DNA of 64,000 nucleotides from Hygrophila difformis (taxonomy: Eukaryota > Streptophyta > Magnoliopsida > Lamiales > Acanthaceae): positions 6,561,982 through 6,625,981 of the forward strand of contig JAOANR010000002.1 in assembly GCA_030278955.1 (NCBI GenBank), in the 5' to 3' direction. Below the pieces are notes generated by a model that made no database searches, was not told the DNA's origin, and saw nothing but the letters and a program-made list of their open reading frames with translations. The position numbers and the translations under genes were made by a program. Positions 27,720 to 40,640 of the stretch are shown here, piece after piece. Every line of letters starts with the position of its first letter. Positions within the stretch are counted from its first letter, which is position 1.

Positions 27720-29313
27720 GCTTATCATTTGAGAGCTTAACTGTACACATCATATAAGAGAATTTCAATCACTTGTGCATGTTCAATCTGTATTGCATGA
27801 AATCTCTTGTAATTGATGTAATTACCGCTTCCATAAGGAATTTTGCAGTCCAAACAAATTTTATTTTGAGAAAAGATGTCTGACAGTCCGAGATGAATAA
27901 GTGACTATCAGGCCAAAAAATGTTGTTGACATACCTAGTATGTTAACAGTGCCTCTTTACTGCTTTAAATTAAATAACCAGCAAAAAGCATACATAAACC
28001 TGCTCTAAATTCACATGTTGAATTTAGGCTTGTGATTAAATTTTCAAACTTTTAAATTGGGATAATATAATTGAAAACATTCATTAAATGAATTCCTAAG
28101 GTTTTGAGCTATAAAAATTTAATGATGCGATCAGCTTACTTGGTAATAAATCTGCATGTTGATTTGATTGAATAAATTGTTAGAATTAAGCTTTGGTTAA
28201 ATTTGAGAATACTGTATGACATGAATCAATCCAACCTTGTGAGATTTGAGCCATGAGTCACATTTACTCATTTATTTCTTTGATGTGTGAATCATTTTGA
28301 TTAAAGGAAACTAGAACTTGCAATTGGAACCGATTCAAGACCATGCCATATTCCCGAAGTCGAGCATATGATCGAGGCACTTAGAAAAACCCAATTTTTG
28401 GCCTTCATTTGAAATCCAAACCCAAAAATATTTTCCCTTTAGGATCAACCAACTTGAGCCTTTAAGCCTAATTTTTCTTAAAACCCACTATATTTTCGTA
28501 GCCTTACAAAAGACCAAAATATTCAACCCAAGTGTGCAAGGATAAATTCTATCAAAGGCATTAAATTTATGATCATCAAAAACATATAAATCGGTATTCA
28601 ATGAACCGATTCAAAAAAAAAAAAAAAAAAAGAAGAGAGAAATATGTTGAATCCATTTCAACAAGAATAAAATTGCATTGACAGAGCAATTAGACATAGT
28701 CTAATGTCATGCAACAGAAAAAGAAAATCAAAAGAAGAAATATTGATGATCATAAATTTTAAATAAAAATAATGCCATGTTATGATAGAATAGATTTTTG
28801 CCACTTCTTAGCCAATAATTTCCCTTTCTTACCTTTTACAACCGTACGCCCCGTTATAACCTTAAATAAGACCTCGGGATCTCGATTTGAAGAAATGAGT
28901 TGGTGGCGAGTTGGTCTGATTGCAAGCTTATGGGATAATTTAATTAAGTTTGATTTTGAGCGTTCAATGATTAAACCCAATTTGAAATGAGTGAATTTTC
29001 CGATTCTCTTTTGTGTGAGGCTCTGTTCCATTAAATATGTTCTTGTCATACCTTAATTCTGATTTTTAACATTTGCATCTCTCAAATATGATATTCACGA
29101 CGGGTTGACAATAATGTTTGATTTGTAGGCCCGATTTAGTGAGCAAGTATCATTTTATTAAACACTGCAATCAATGGAATCTAATACTTGTAGTTTTTGA
29201 TTGTCTTATCCCAATCCAAAAAGAATGTAATTTATGAAGCCACGAAAATGAATTGAATATGTAGAGTCCGTGTTCTACAGAACATTGACTCTAACTGCTC
29301 GGGGACGATCAGT
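27720..29313. other. 3' non-coding region of the Athila element
   Basis: No convincing ORF. It is AT-rich, with an A-run of 19 or so near 28613. A perfect 17-base inverted repeat (AAATTTATGATCATCAA at 28563-28579 with its complement at 28743-28759) encloses that A-run. Confidence 0.6.
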
Positions 29314-29330
29314 ATTAAATGTGAGGATGT
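29314..29330 (+). other. Polypurine-tract position of the Athila element
   Basis: ATTAAATGTGAGGATGT directly precedes the 3' LTR, whose first bases are TGATAATGG. The last 14 bases plus the LTR's TGAT are identical to the internal modules ending at 14914, 21003 and 23324. Confidence 0.75.
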
Positions 29331-32300
29331 TGATAATGGCCAGAAATGTCCATTATTTTCAATCCATTTCCGTGTCTGAAACGGGCATTTGATCGCATTC
29401 CGGTCTTATATTAAATAAGAAAGCAGTGGAATTAGACTGATTTATGCATATTTGTAAAAATAATGAGCTGGTATGAAAAATGCATAAATATGTAATTTTA
29501 TTACACATTTATGCTAGAAAATCCAAAAACATGAGAAAAAGAAAAGAAAAGAAAAATGAATGAAAAAGATGGGCAAAAGAATAAACCAGGCCCACAAAAT
29601 ACAAAAAGATGGGAAAAGAAAGAAAAGCCCACAAAAAGTGCAATTTCGGCCCATCTGGTCTCGACATGAGCATCCTGTCGCTAGACCCCCCCCCCCCCCC
29701 AGTGTCATGAAGCATGGTCTCGCGACAGATGGTGCATAGCAACACAACAGTCAAATAGAGAAAAGACCAGTCCAGGAAGACTGTGTCGTTAGACCTGTGT
29801 CGCGAGACATGGTCTAACGACACGGATGAGTCCGCGCCACCAGCATCAAATGGAGAAGAAACCATGTCCCCAGACCCCTGTCGCTAGCCACCGTGTCGCG
29901 AAACATGGCCTCGCGACATGGCTATGTCTGGCGACACAGAAGCATAAATTGAAGAGGACCAAGACCCAGTCGAGAAGCCTTGCGACATACAGCCTTGTCT
30001 CGCGCCACAACGCGTGATTCCGTGACACAGCTGTGATGTGTGTGATGTCTGGAGACACAATGGGCCTCAGACCAAAGCTCATGGGCCTAGGGTTTCACCT
30101 CTATAAATAGATGGTGATTCCTAGGTGCTGGGGGGTTAGAATTTATTTTCCTTGAAGACAGTAATCAAGAGCTCAGTCTTTAGGTGGTTCTTAGTTAGCT
30201 TAGTTTATTTTTATTTTCTTGTATTATTTAATTCTTGCACTAGCTTAGTGTAGTTTAGTTTAATGTTGTTTTCTGCCTTCCAGTAGTTAGGTAGCCATCT
30301 TCATATATTGTTTTCATTTCTATACCTTGTTTTTAGGGTTTGAAACACTCAAATGATGGGTGTTATCAAACCCCTTAATAAAATGGGAAGTTAATCTGAA
30401 AATGGTGTCCCAAAATCATGAAATGGGTGTTATAAACCCATGGATTTACTGCTTTCATTTTCTTTTTTAGTCTTTTGACGTTTATTTACCATTTAATGCT
30501 TACTGTTATCTTATTTTTGGACCATGTTCATGTATGTGTGCAATCAAACCCTAGATTAGGTTTTGCTTTATTTTAAATATTCTTTCAGTTTGTGTTATTT
30601 CTTTATTCAAGCATGTTCTTGTTAGATTTAATTTGTGTTTGTTTGTTTTTGGGTTAGAATAGCTTTTTGATCTGAAATAGGGTATGATCACGCTGTTTGC
30701 ATGCTACTGTTCCTTTTTTCTTTTCTGACTTGTGTCCTGAACCATCCATGTCGCCAACCTCTTCCTGTCGCGAGACCACGTCTAGCGAAAGGAAGGCTGT
30801 TTCGCGACATGGGTGCCTAGGGACACTTGCCTTAATATTTTTTAACCCTCAGTCGTGAGGCACTCCTGTCGCGAACCCACGGTTCGCGACACAACTCCTT
30901 GCATAGCGACTTAGGACCAAAATCCTTGTAATTACATTCCAATGGCTCCTGTCGCGGACCCACGGTTCGCGACACACTTTTCGGTTTCGAGACAGAAAAT
31001 TATGCCTTGGCAAATTTTTGAAAACTCCAGTCGCTAGACTATTCTGTCGCGAGACCAGTCTCGCGACACAATTTTTGAATCTCGCGACTGGGAACCAAAT
31101 ACTTTGAAAATTTTCAACAAAGCCTCTTGTCGCCAGACTCCTGTCGCGAGACCATGTCTCGCGACACACTTTCTATCTAGCGACACGAAGCCTAGCTTAC
31201 CAAAAATTTCTATAATCCACCTGTCGTGATACCCATGTCGCGAACCTAGGTTTCTAATCTGATTTCTAAAAATTTATGGTATCACGACAGGATTCTTATC
31301 TCTTTCAATTCCCAAAAATTCTGATTTCTAATCCTCCATTATATTGCATCACTCACGTATTAACCCCACGGGTTAAGATGTAATATCCCAGATTGCAATA
31401 TAAGGCGTTATGCTGCCGAAATTTTGATTCTCCATTCTCTCACTTAAATAATTGAACCCTTAAATCAATAATTAGAGATCATGATTAGCAATAAATAAGG
31501 TCAATAATTACCATGATTAAAGGATTTTTGTTCAATTCTCATTAAAATATTTTTCTATAAACAAAACCTTAATGCCTTAAGCAGATAATCCGGACTGTAA
31601 TTATTTATGGTGTGAAGGAGTATTTAAGTCATTAGTTATGGATTAATTCCATAACCTTGCATGAGAAACCAATGTCTGTCATACAATGCACCCTCCTTTA
31701 TTTTATTTATTTATTATTCATTTTTCATTTTGTCTTTTTCGTGATGTATGAATGAACAGTAAAAGATATTACAGAATAATGTCGGCGAACGGTCCCTTCA
31801 CTGGGAAATTAAGTAGCCCGTAGTCTGAATATTAGTTACTCTTTTTTATTTTGCATGGTTTGAATAATAATTAACGAGGTCAGGCGAACGGTCCTTTTAT
31901 CGGGAAATGAAGTAGCCACTCAGTTAGTTACTGTCCAAATACAGTTTTATTTTCTTTATCTTAATTTCCAAACCCAAATTCCAATCTGTAATATAAGTTG
32001 GTTATATCTGTCAATATTAGCTGATGAGTATTGCAGAGAGGAAGCATGTAGGATTTTATCTGAATTTGCAGACAGTAGAGGCCCAACTGGTAGCGACACT
32101 GCCATTATAGGGATTCTGCTGTCTAAATTCATCCCATCCGAGTAATTGAGAAATTGGACAACAGATGTTTGCAATCCACCTGATTACTCTGCCACCACTT
32201 TTGGCCTCACAGCCACTTCATATCTGTGTCCCACATTCTGTCTAAACCCACCTTTATATTTTGGGTTAATTAATTTTACACTTCCATATATCCTTATGCA

Positions 32301-33960
32301 TGATATTATTATGTAACTACTGTGGTCTGTAATATCTTGGGATCCTTCCCTTGGACATTAGAAGTCTAGATTTAAACAGATATTGCATATTAAATTTCCA
32401 ACGAAAATTCATTTATAAAATCCGGATCTAAGTAAGGGATAAATTCCTCAGTTATGACTAGTTCATATTCTGTCAGGGATTGATTTTGGGGAAATTGGAA
32501 GCAGAGTCAGCGATTAGGTCTCTTCTAAACTGAAAGGGTCTGTGTTCTTATTGAGAGTCTAGTACATGTTTAGGGAATGGTTTTCAAATCTATTATTTTC
32601 CAAAATCACTATGTGTTGGGAATTTAGTCTTAACTATCACACCGAGATGGGATCCACTTGGATTCAAATACAGTGTGACAGATAATTCTAAAGGAACAAT
32701 ACACAGGCCTTGGTTATTTTCTAAGATAGGGTTGAGTTCCTTTCAACTGCTGTCCCCTTTTGCCAAAGCCTATTCTTGAGTCCTGAGTGAGTGCATCCGG
32801 AACGGACTAATTAATTAGTTCGTTTCATTAGTTTGTATCTCATAATCACCCGGAAGGAAGTGAACACTACGAGCGGTTCGCTGAGAGTCGGGAATTCTTG
32901 ATCCACGTCCAGTCATTTTGACTGAAGGCTTTCTTTTACTAACAGTACGAAGCTTCTGAAACTTCCGAGTGATAGGATTTTAACTGCTTTCTTTAACTTC
33001 TTTCTTTACTGCTTTCTCTTAAACGCTTTTATAGAGGTCACTCGGATGCGTCACTAGATCTTCTAACTGCTACTAGGACTGAGAGTTAAGGGATAGTTCA
33101 GGCTTATTTTTAGACTTTGGGTGTGACATGGGGGAATGGTAGCAGTACTTGGCACTTCAACTAATGATTTGTCGGGTGTTGCTTGTCCACCACAGATATA
33201 ATAACATACCCTGGTCGGGGCAGTTATGAATCTGCGGTATCTTAGAATCTGTGGTCTTAAGAACATGTAAACTCATACTGTAAGTACCTGTCTGTTAAAG
33301 GGAACATAGTACTGAGAGCATGAGAACTAGCTATCTGACAGGATTATCCCAATCAAAGATCTGTGTATTAAAAATGGAAGTTTAATTATGCTTTATCTAA
33401 ATCTTGTCCAATCTTTATTCTTTTCTCCCTGTCCATTCTGTCATCATTTTGAATCAGCTTCATAGCTAGTATAGCTTAGATTACAGCTTTCCTAGAATAA
33501 TCTTATTGCTTTTATAGGGTAAAATTACCTGCTTTCTAGACCTAATTTTAATTACTTTTTAGCTTATACTTATCTGCGTTCTAGAATAGAATTCTATATG
33601 CTTTGTAATATAACTTTAATTGCTTTCATAACTTAGTTTGAATTCAGTAAAGTAGTTGATAGTCAACTTCTCAAACTAATTCGAGTAACCGAGTTGAAAA
33701 TCTTGTAAAATAGCGTGGGACCTGCTTCCATCGCACATCCTCCAGTGAATGATCCGGACTTACCTACAAATTATTGCAATTTTTGACACCGTGCGCTTTC
33801 GGGCCACAATTTCTTAACACGAGTAATAAAAACGTGACAACCTATACATATATCCCTAATCCCAACTCCGTAATCATAAATTGATTTTCACTAAATAAAA
33901 TCAAGACCGGGATTCTTTTTATTTCAAAAATACTCGTGTGGGAAATTGTCAAAAGTTTCA
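29331..33960 (+). repeat. 3' LTR of the Athila element (4.6 kb)
   Basis: Copy of 10150-14752 with scattered substitutions plus larger changes concentrated in the GTCGCGA clusters. Examples: a unit lost near 30950, a remade palindrome at about 31040, and a replaced segment at about 31250. A small insertion relative to the 5' LTR lies near 33238. TATA at 30102-30109. Confidence 0.92.
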
Positions 33961-35755
33961 CCCATCATTCTCTTCACTTGTTTCTTGGTCAGCAATCGAG
34001 CTACCTTGTTACTGTAAAATGAAACACGTTTCTCAAGAATGCCATCAAAGGAGACTTCAGGGATTTCAAGTAACTTGTGAATTTTCGAGACAGAGATCTT
34101 GTACAGTACACCATTGGAGTAGTTGAGATTGAACCATAGGGAGCCTGGAGTGATCACATCCTTCTTTAGATTAGCATAGAAGTGGGTCACCAGATTAGCA
34201 CGAAATCTCCTGAGCATAGTAGCCCACGTCAGAAGCTTTCTGTCCTCCATATATTTGGTCCATCCTAATTGGAAAAATTTCTTTCAACAGTAGGTGTGTT
34301 CTTGCCGAAATTTCTTCTTGTCTAGAGCATTCAAGTAGTAGGATTCACTGGAGGCATAGTAGAACAAGTCTGAATGAGCCAAGGCAGCATCAAGCACTTC
34401 AGTAGTTCTCTTTCTCGGGTCTTGCTTGGCTTTCTTCCTTGATTCAGGTTCTTCTTCAGCATCATGCACCCGTTTGCTCTTCTTTGAAGTCCGAGCACCT
34501 GAATTCTCGTCTTGATCACCAGCACTGTCATCCTCCGGAGTAAGTTCATCCTCCTTATTTAACTCTGAGTCAGATTCCTTCTCTTTCTGAGCCTTTGGAA
34601 TGGGGACTGAAGCAACTTTTGACCCAATGGCAGCAGGTTGTTCAGGCTCATCAGAACTTGATCCTTCTTCTTCCGAATCATCCTCAGACTCATCTTCTCC
34701 TGATTTCTCCTGTTATTCCTCAACAGTTTCCAATGCTTTTTGAGATTCTTCAACATGTTTTTGTTGTTGTCCTGATGTAGCAGAAGGTTCTTACACATTC
34801 ATTGAACTCTGGGATGGTTCTGACTATCTTGTTTCTCATGTCTGAGATGGTGGGGATGACGCAATGTTCAATTGGGGTACTGGATCCACCACTTCTTTGG
34901 GTTTGGTAGGAGATTTCCTTAACTTTTTAGTCCTGGAAACTTCAGACGCAGTCTTGTCAGCAGGTGGATCAGAGGCCTTTGGTTGAGATGGAGGCTCAGA
35001 TACTGGTTTGTGAATAGTCAGAGGAACACAACAATGACATCTCCTTGGGAAGAGGTTCCCTCAGCTTCTGGACCAGACTTGGAAGCCTTTTTTACCACGG
35101 ATGCACTTGATTTTGCCTTAGAGACCTCCTGGACAGGAAATACAGGCTTCGGAGAGTCTCCTCCTTTCTTCTTACTCACAGATTCTCCCTTCTTCATTAG
35201 TGACATTGTGACCGGGGCCAACTCAGATAAAGAGGTTTCCTCATCACTTTCTTTGTCGCCAGTCAAAGCTGTGTCTTGAGGAGCAGTGGATCCTGAAACA
35301 GGGACATTAGTTGAAACAGAAGACTTTTTAGCTTTCTTACTATCTTTCTTAGACGATTTCTTCGTAGTAGTCGAGGCAGTGGCAGCGGCTGCCGAGGTCT
35401 TGAGATTTCCAGGAGAATCCAGCGCAGTTGTTGTCTGACTTGATGGCTTTTCACCTGCTTTAGTACCCATGGATCACGAAACTGCTGCAGAAGTAATGGT
35501 CGGAGTTATGGGGTTCGTGGCCGCATCATCAGGAACGGTTGACTCCCCCTGAACTGCTACACCCGCACCTTAGAGTTCATTTCGAATGTCCAAAGGGTCT
35601 GTAACACCTTGAGTAGGGTTGGCTGGAGTAGTCGATTTCGTAACATTCGACTTCTTCTGAGTGACAGAATCCCCCTTTTCCATCTTAGAGTTCCGAGGCA
35701 CCAGAGGTTTATTATGCCCTGAACTCGAATCCTTTGATCCTCTAGTTTGAACCAT
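33961..35755 (-). pseudogene. SIRE env-like ORF, N-terminal part
   Basis: Starts at an ATG at 35753-35755 (MVQTRGSKDSSSGHN) and reads leftwards through a long Ser/Lys/Thr-rich low-complexity part (KSSKKDSKKAKKSS). A second charged part leads into a globular segment with LVTHFYANLKKDVITPGSLW and ISVSKIHKLLEIPEVSFD. The frame is cut at 33961 by the Athila insertion and resumes at 10149. Stops and shifts occur (about 35572, 35475, 34800, 34270). I recognise the position and composition of the SIRE extra ORF, but not a biochemical function. Confidence 0.65.
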
Positions 35756-36142
35756 TGTCCTGCACATGACAAGCTCAAGAAAAGCACTAACACAATGGGA
35801 TTTTACAGGAAAAACTGAAAAAGGAGTTAGACAGGAATGACGATTCCTCTTCACGTGGTAACTTAAAAAAAGACGAATGAAGTGGAAAAAGAAATCAACT
35901 CCCTTATTCTGTCAAATCCTTCCCGCCAGAGGTATCTAGCTCCATCATTGCACTGATCAGGCTATTGGGCCGAGATAAAATTACTTGAGCAATTGGGCTA
36001 TTGGGCTTCTCCATGCCTGGTCTAATCTCCCCCTAAAAGTTATAATTCTACAACCAAACAAATGTTAAAGAAATAAGTTATTAACAAAGATTGCGTTGAA
36101 GAACTGTCCCTGTACACCGTGGGGAGATCCGAGTGATATCAT

Positions 36143-39100
36143 TCAAACTAAGTTACAAAGGCCAAGATCCCTCCTGAGTGATTCAAAGCGATCACCATTG
36201 AGAGCCTTGGTGAAGATATCCGCATGTTGAAGGTCAGTTTCAACATGTTGAATGGACACCACCTTGTCTTCAACGAGTTCTCTGATGTAATGGTGTCTTA
36301 TGTCAATATGCTAGGTCCGGCTATGCTGCACTGGATTCTTGGCAATGTTAACTGCACTCATATTATCACACATCAGAAGCAACTCTTTCTGCTCCACACC
36401 ATAATCTTTCAGCATCTGCCTCATCAATAGAAGTTGGGCACAACAGCTACCAGCAGCTAGGTATTCAGCCTCTGCAGTGGACAATGAGATTGAACTCTAC
36501 TTCTTGCTATACCAGCTTACCAGATTTGTTCCCACATAGAAACACCCACCCATAGTACTCTTACGATCATCAACACATCCAGCCCAATCAGCATCGCTGT
36601 AGTCGGTGAGTTGAAGACTTGAGTTCTTGGAGTACCAAATTCCCATATTGGTAGTACCAGAGACATACTTGATGATTCTTTTGGCTGCATGTAGGTGAGA
36701 TTCCTTGGGGTCAGCCTGGTATCTTGCGCACACACCCACTGCAAAGCTTATGTCAGGTCGACTGGCTTCAAGGTAGAGTAGACTTCCTATGATACTTCGA
36801 TACAGCTTCGAGTCAACACTCACACCAGTGGGATCTTGACTGATCTTATCATTAGTCCCAATAGGAGTTCTAACAGGTTTACTTGACTTCATTCCAAATT
36901 TCTTCACCAGGTCCTTGGCATACTTAGCTTGATTTAAGAATACACCTTCCTTCTTTTGAGTGATCTGTAGTCCAAGGAAGTAAGTCAATTCCCCCACTAA
37001 ACTCATTTCAAACTCACTGCTCATAATCTTGATGAATTCATCATTGAGAATGTGAGAAGTGGATCCAAATACAATGTCGTCCATATAAATTTGAGCACCA
37101 ATGAATCCACTAGCTTCTCTTTTGAAAAACATTGTTTGATCAGTGCTTCTTCTGTCATTCCCATGATCCAACAGATAGCTAGAAAGCCTTTCATACCAAG
37201 CCCTAGGGGCCTGTTTGAGACCATACAAGGCTTTGTTTAGCTTCTAGACATGATCCGGATGGTGAGGGTCTTCAAACCCCTTTGGTTGTTCCACATATGC
37301 CTCTTCTTTTAAGCATCCATTCAGAAACACACTCCTCACATCCATCTGATAGAGTTTGAATTCAAATGAGCAGGCAATAGTAGGAGCAAACGAACAGCCT
37401 CTAGCCTGGCCACTGGAGCGAAGGTCTCACTAAAATCAACTCCCTCAACTTGTGATAGCCTTGAGCCACCAATCGTGCCTTATTCCTAGTGATATTGCCA
37501 TCTTCATCTGTTTTATTCTTGAAAATCCATTTGGTCCCGATGACATTAACATTAGCTGGTCTTTCCACCAATTCCCATACCTCATTCCTGGTAAATTGCT
37601 GGAGTTCTTCCTGCATGGCAGCTGTCCAGTGCTCATCACGGAGGGCTTCTTCCACTTTGCTTGGCTCAATCCCCGAGGTAAAGCAATAAAGTCTGGCTAA
37701 TTCTTTATAGTTGATTTTCTTCTGGTTCCTTGTCTTCCTTCCTTCATTGATATCTCCTAGCAGCTCATTTTCATCATGGTTTCTGTGGACCTTTCCTAAT
37801 GAAGTAGGGGTACTGGGTGAGAGGTTCGATTCACTGGATTGAACCTCATTCTGTTCTGACTTCTCAGCTTTGGTCAAGGCTGGAGACTCCTTCTCAGAAC
37901 AATCATCTTCCTCAATCTTCTCGACAAATACAGATTCAGGAGCTCTGCTAGGTTTGTCCTCGATGATTGCATTGGCAGATTCAACTACTTTCCTGGAGGA
38001 TGGAAGATAGACACGATATGCTTTGCTTGTAGATGAGTATCCTATGAATACTCCTTCTGTGCTCTTCTCTTGAAACTTTCTGGAATGAATCATATCCTTT
38101 AGAACAAAGCACTTGCTACCGAAAATATGAAAATATGAAATTGTTGTTCTTTTACCTTTCCATATTTCATATGGAGTCTTCAAGGTTTTTAATTGCATGT
38201 GGACTCGATTGCTAACATAGCATGCAGTATACACTGCTTCTGCCCATAGGAATTGAGGGACTTCCTTCGAGTTCATCATGACTCTGGCCATTTCTTAGAT
38301 TATTCTGTTCTTTCTCCACTACGCCATTTTGTTGTGGAGTCCGAGGAGAAGAGAACCCATGTTTAATGCCATGCTCACAGCAAAACTCTTCAAATGAATG
38401 GCTCTCAAATTCACCACCATGATCACTCCTGATTCTTTTGATTTTGCATTCTTTCTCAGTAGTGATTTGATTGTGTAATTTGGTGAAGGCCTTGAGTGCC
38501 TCGTTCTTTTCCCTGAGAAAAGAAACTCAAGTATACCGAGAAAAGTCATCAATACAAAATAAAACATAGTATTTACCTCCCAGACTTTTCACCTCTGTTG
38601 GACCAAAGAGGTCCATATGTATAAGTTCAAGGGACTGGGTTGAACCAGACTGTTCAATAGCCTTGTATGGCACTCTGTATTGCTTATTTTTTGCACAACC
38701 ATCACATAATTCAACTTCAGATTTCTTCAGGGGTGGAAGTCCTTGAGTAGCTCCTATTTTGCTGAGTTTGATCAGGTTTTTTATGTTGAGATGACCCAAT
38801 CTCTCATGCCAAAGTTGAGTTCGTAGGAAACCTACACTTTCACCAAGAAAACATGATTGTGCCAATATATAACAATTGTTCTTGGACTGAAGTCCTCTCA
38901 TAACACAATCATATTTTGAATTTAGAACTTCACAGTGTTCACTATAAAAGGATACTTTCATTTTGCTGTCACACAGTTGGCTGATGCTAATAAGATTAGC
39001 ACACAACCCTTCCACGTGGTACACAGGATTGAGAGTAGGAAGTCCTTTGTCGCCAATTGAGCCTTGTCCAGCCACCTTTCCTTTCCCAAAATCACCAAAG

Positions 39101-39747
39101 ATAACATAGCCACCATCAATTTTTTGATAGTTTGATAGAAGGCTTTTGTTACCGGTCATGTGCCTGGAGCAACCACTGTCAAAGTACCAACACACTTTCT
39201 TCCTAGATTTTCTCACTGAGTGGAAGGCCATGTTACACAAGAGTGCTCCTTTGATCCGCCATTCTCTTCTGGATATGCTTCTCTTTAGATCTTCATTTGG
39301 CCAGATCATTGGTCTTCCTGAAACAGCATCTCTAGCCAGGAGGTGGCAGGTATCAGCTTTGTGTCCGTAGGTCTTGCAGTAGTTACATTCGGGAGGCTCT
39401 GCAATAGGAACACGCCTTCTCAGGTTCTTTCTCTTAGAGTGTTTAGCTAGAGTAGTGTTTCTTCTAGGAGATTCCTCAGGACTTTCATCTAAAGTATGTC
39501 CATCTTTAACAAAGATTCTCTCAGTGGAGGTGATGCAACTTTTGACAAAGCCAATTCCCCTTCTGTCACCATGTGCCTTGGAAGATGAGAGAATTTCCTC
39601 AAGCACATCCTTTCCTTTGTTCAACCGATTGGCAAGATCTTCAGATTTGGTGACTTTGGATGTGAGATCTACGATTTGAGCAGAAAGACTTGTGACTTGT
39701 TGTTGCAAGTCACTGTGGAGAGTGCACCATTCAGATGAGTGCACCAT
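36143..39747 (-). pseudogene. SIRE pol: protease, integrase, reverse transcriptase, RNase H
   Basis: In order on the minus strand: a Cys-His knuckle (CNYCKTYGHKADTCH); protease CWYFDSGCSRHMTGN; pre-integrase LWHERLGHLNIKNLIKLSK and CDGCAKNKQYR; integrase with HMDLFGP, FCIDDFSRYT, RSDHGGEF and TPQQNGVVEK; integrase C-terminus with GVFIGYSS; reverse transcriptase with WIFKNKTDEDGNI, LYGLKQAPRAWYERL and YMDDIVFGS; RNase H with DADWAGC and LSTAEAEYLAA. It ends at a stop at 36143-36145. Premature stops follow FSRYT (about 38527) and VSWYSKK (about 36497), and frames shift near 38290 and 37400. Domain order with integrase before reverse transcriptase is diagnostic of Copia. Confidence 0.92.
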
Positions 39748-40054
39748 TCACTGTGGAGAGTCAGAAGACTTGATCGAACAGACCAATTATTTCCTGTTGA
39801 AAGTTATCTCTTTGAATAGAGAGTTGTGCAACTTGATTTGTTAGGTCACCATTTGTTGTGGTAAGTTCAGTTACTTGAACTAACAACTCATCGACCCTGA
39901 CAGAGTAATCCATATTGCTAGGCTCAAGTAGTGCAACCAAGTATTCCAACTCATCGCGTCAGTTTTCAGCATTACGAAGTTCCTCCCATCGAGCATAATA
40001 CAAGCACCTGAGTTCATCATATTTCTCACTCAGCTCAGTGTGCTCTTTCCTCAA
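39748..40054 (-). pseudogene. SIRE gag-pol linker, coiled-coil region
   Basis: Continues the Copia polyprotein between the gag zinc knuckle and the pol knuckle. It has Leu/Glu/Gln-rich heptad-like segments (LVQVTELTTTNGDLTNQVAQ). Stops near 39761 and 39957 break it. The frame upstream is interrupted by the 576-bp insertion at 40060-40635; across it the coding sequence would continue without loss. Confidence 0.6.
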
Positions 40055-40059
40055 CTCAT

Positions 40060-40635
40060 TGTTGTGTTATTTAAGTGAATATAGTATTAAAAAACGGACC
40101 GTGTTCGAGATTGTCCGTGGTAAAATCTGTGGTCTGTGGTCCATGCGCGAACCACGAACCACAGGGTCCGTGGTAAAATCTGTTGTTCGTGGTCCATGTG
40201 CGAACCACGAACCACATGGTCTGTGGTAATCTATGAGGTTCGTGGTCCATGTGCGCACCACGAACCACGAACCACAGGGTCTGTGGTTATCTCGCGGTAG
40301 TCCATGCGCAAACTACGAACCCACGAACCATGAACCACAGTGTCCATGTTAATCTCTGTGTGGTTCGTGGTCAATGTGCGCAACACGAACCACGAACCAT
40401 AGGGTCCGTGGTGAACTTATTTAAGTGTATTAATAAACTGTAAAATTATTATTTTGTTACTTAAGGGTGGGTGATCGACTACACAGAGCAATGTCTTGGC
40501 TTGAACGGCTAAGCGGTAGCACATGGTACCAGGGCGAGTGGCATTCACACGACGAGGAAGAGCTAGGGCTGAACCGTAAGTTTTATTTTTACACTGCTGC
40601 TAAAATCGTTTTTAACGGATACACTGTAGTTTTAT
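40060..40635. mobile_element. 576-bp insertion of unknown class with ACGAACC hairpin array
   Basis: Inserted in the SIRE coding region with 5-base duplications CTCAT at 40055-40059 and 40636-40640; removing it restores the SIRE frame. It starts TGTTGTGTTATTTAAG and ends ACACTGTAGTTTTAT, with no inverted repeats. The core is a tandem array in which GGTTCGTGGT and ACCACGAACC alternate with CCATGTGCG spacers. From end to end it matches 44483-45146 inside the Mutator-like element, which has more array units. It includes a CCGTAAGT donor-like site near 40577. Confidence 0.7.
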
Positions 40636-40640
40636 CTCAT

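Larger units (their letters stand above)
10150..33960 (+). mobile_element. Athila-type Gypsy retrotransposon, complete but mutated
   Basis: Plus-strand element of 23.8 kb, with LTRs starting TGATAATGG and ending GTTTCA, and CCCAT duplications at 10145-10149 and 33961-33965. Order: 5' LTR, tRNA-Asp primer site, gag, protease, reverse transcriptase, RNase H, integrase, a 2.5-kb non-coding stretch, a long third ORF region, PPT, 3' LTR. The tRNA-Asp primer, ILGRPFL protease end, gag type, huge LTRs and third ORF after integrase fit Athila. Stops and frameshifts occur in gag, protease, reverse transcriptase and the third ORF, so it cannot move by itself. The two LTRs differ by about 3-4% in the stretch I compared, less than those of the SIRE element it is inserted in. 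Confidence 0.92.
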
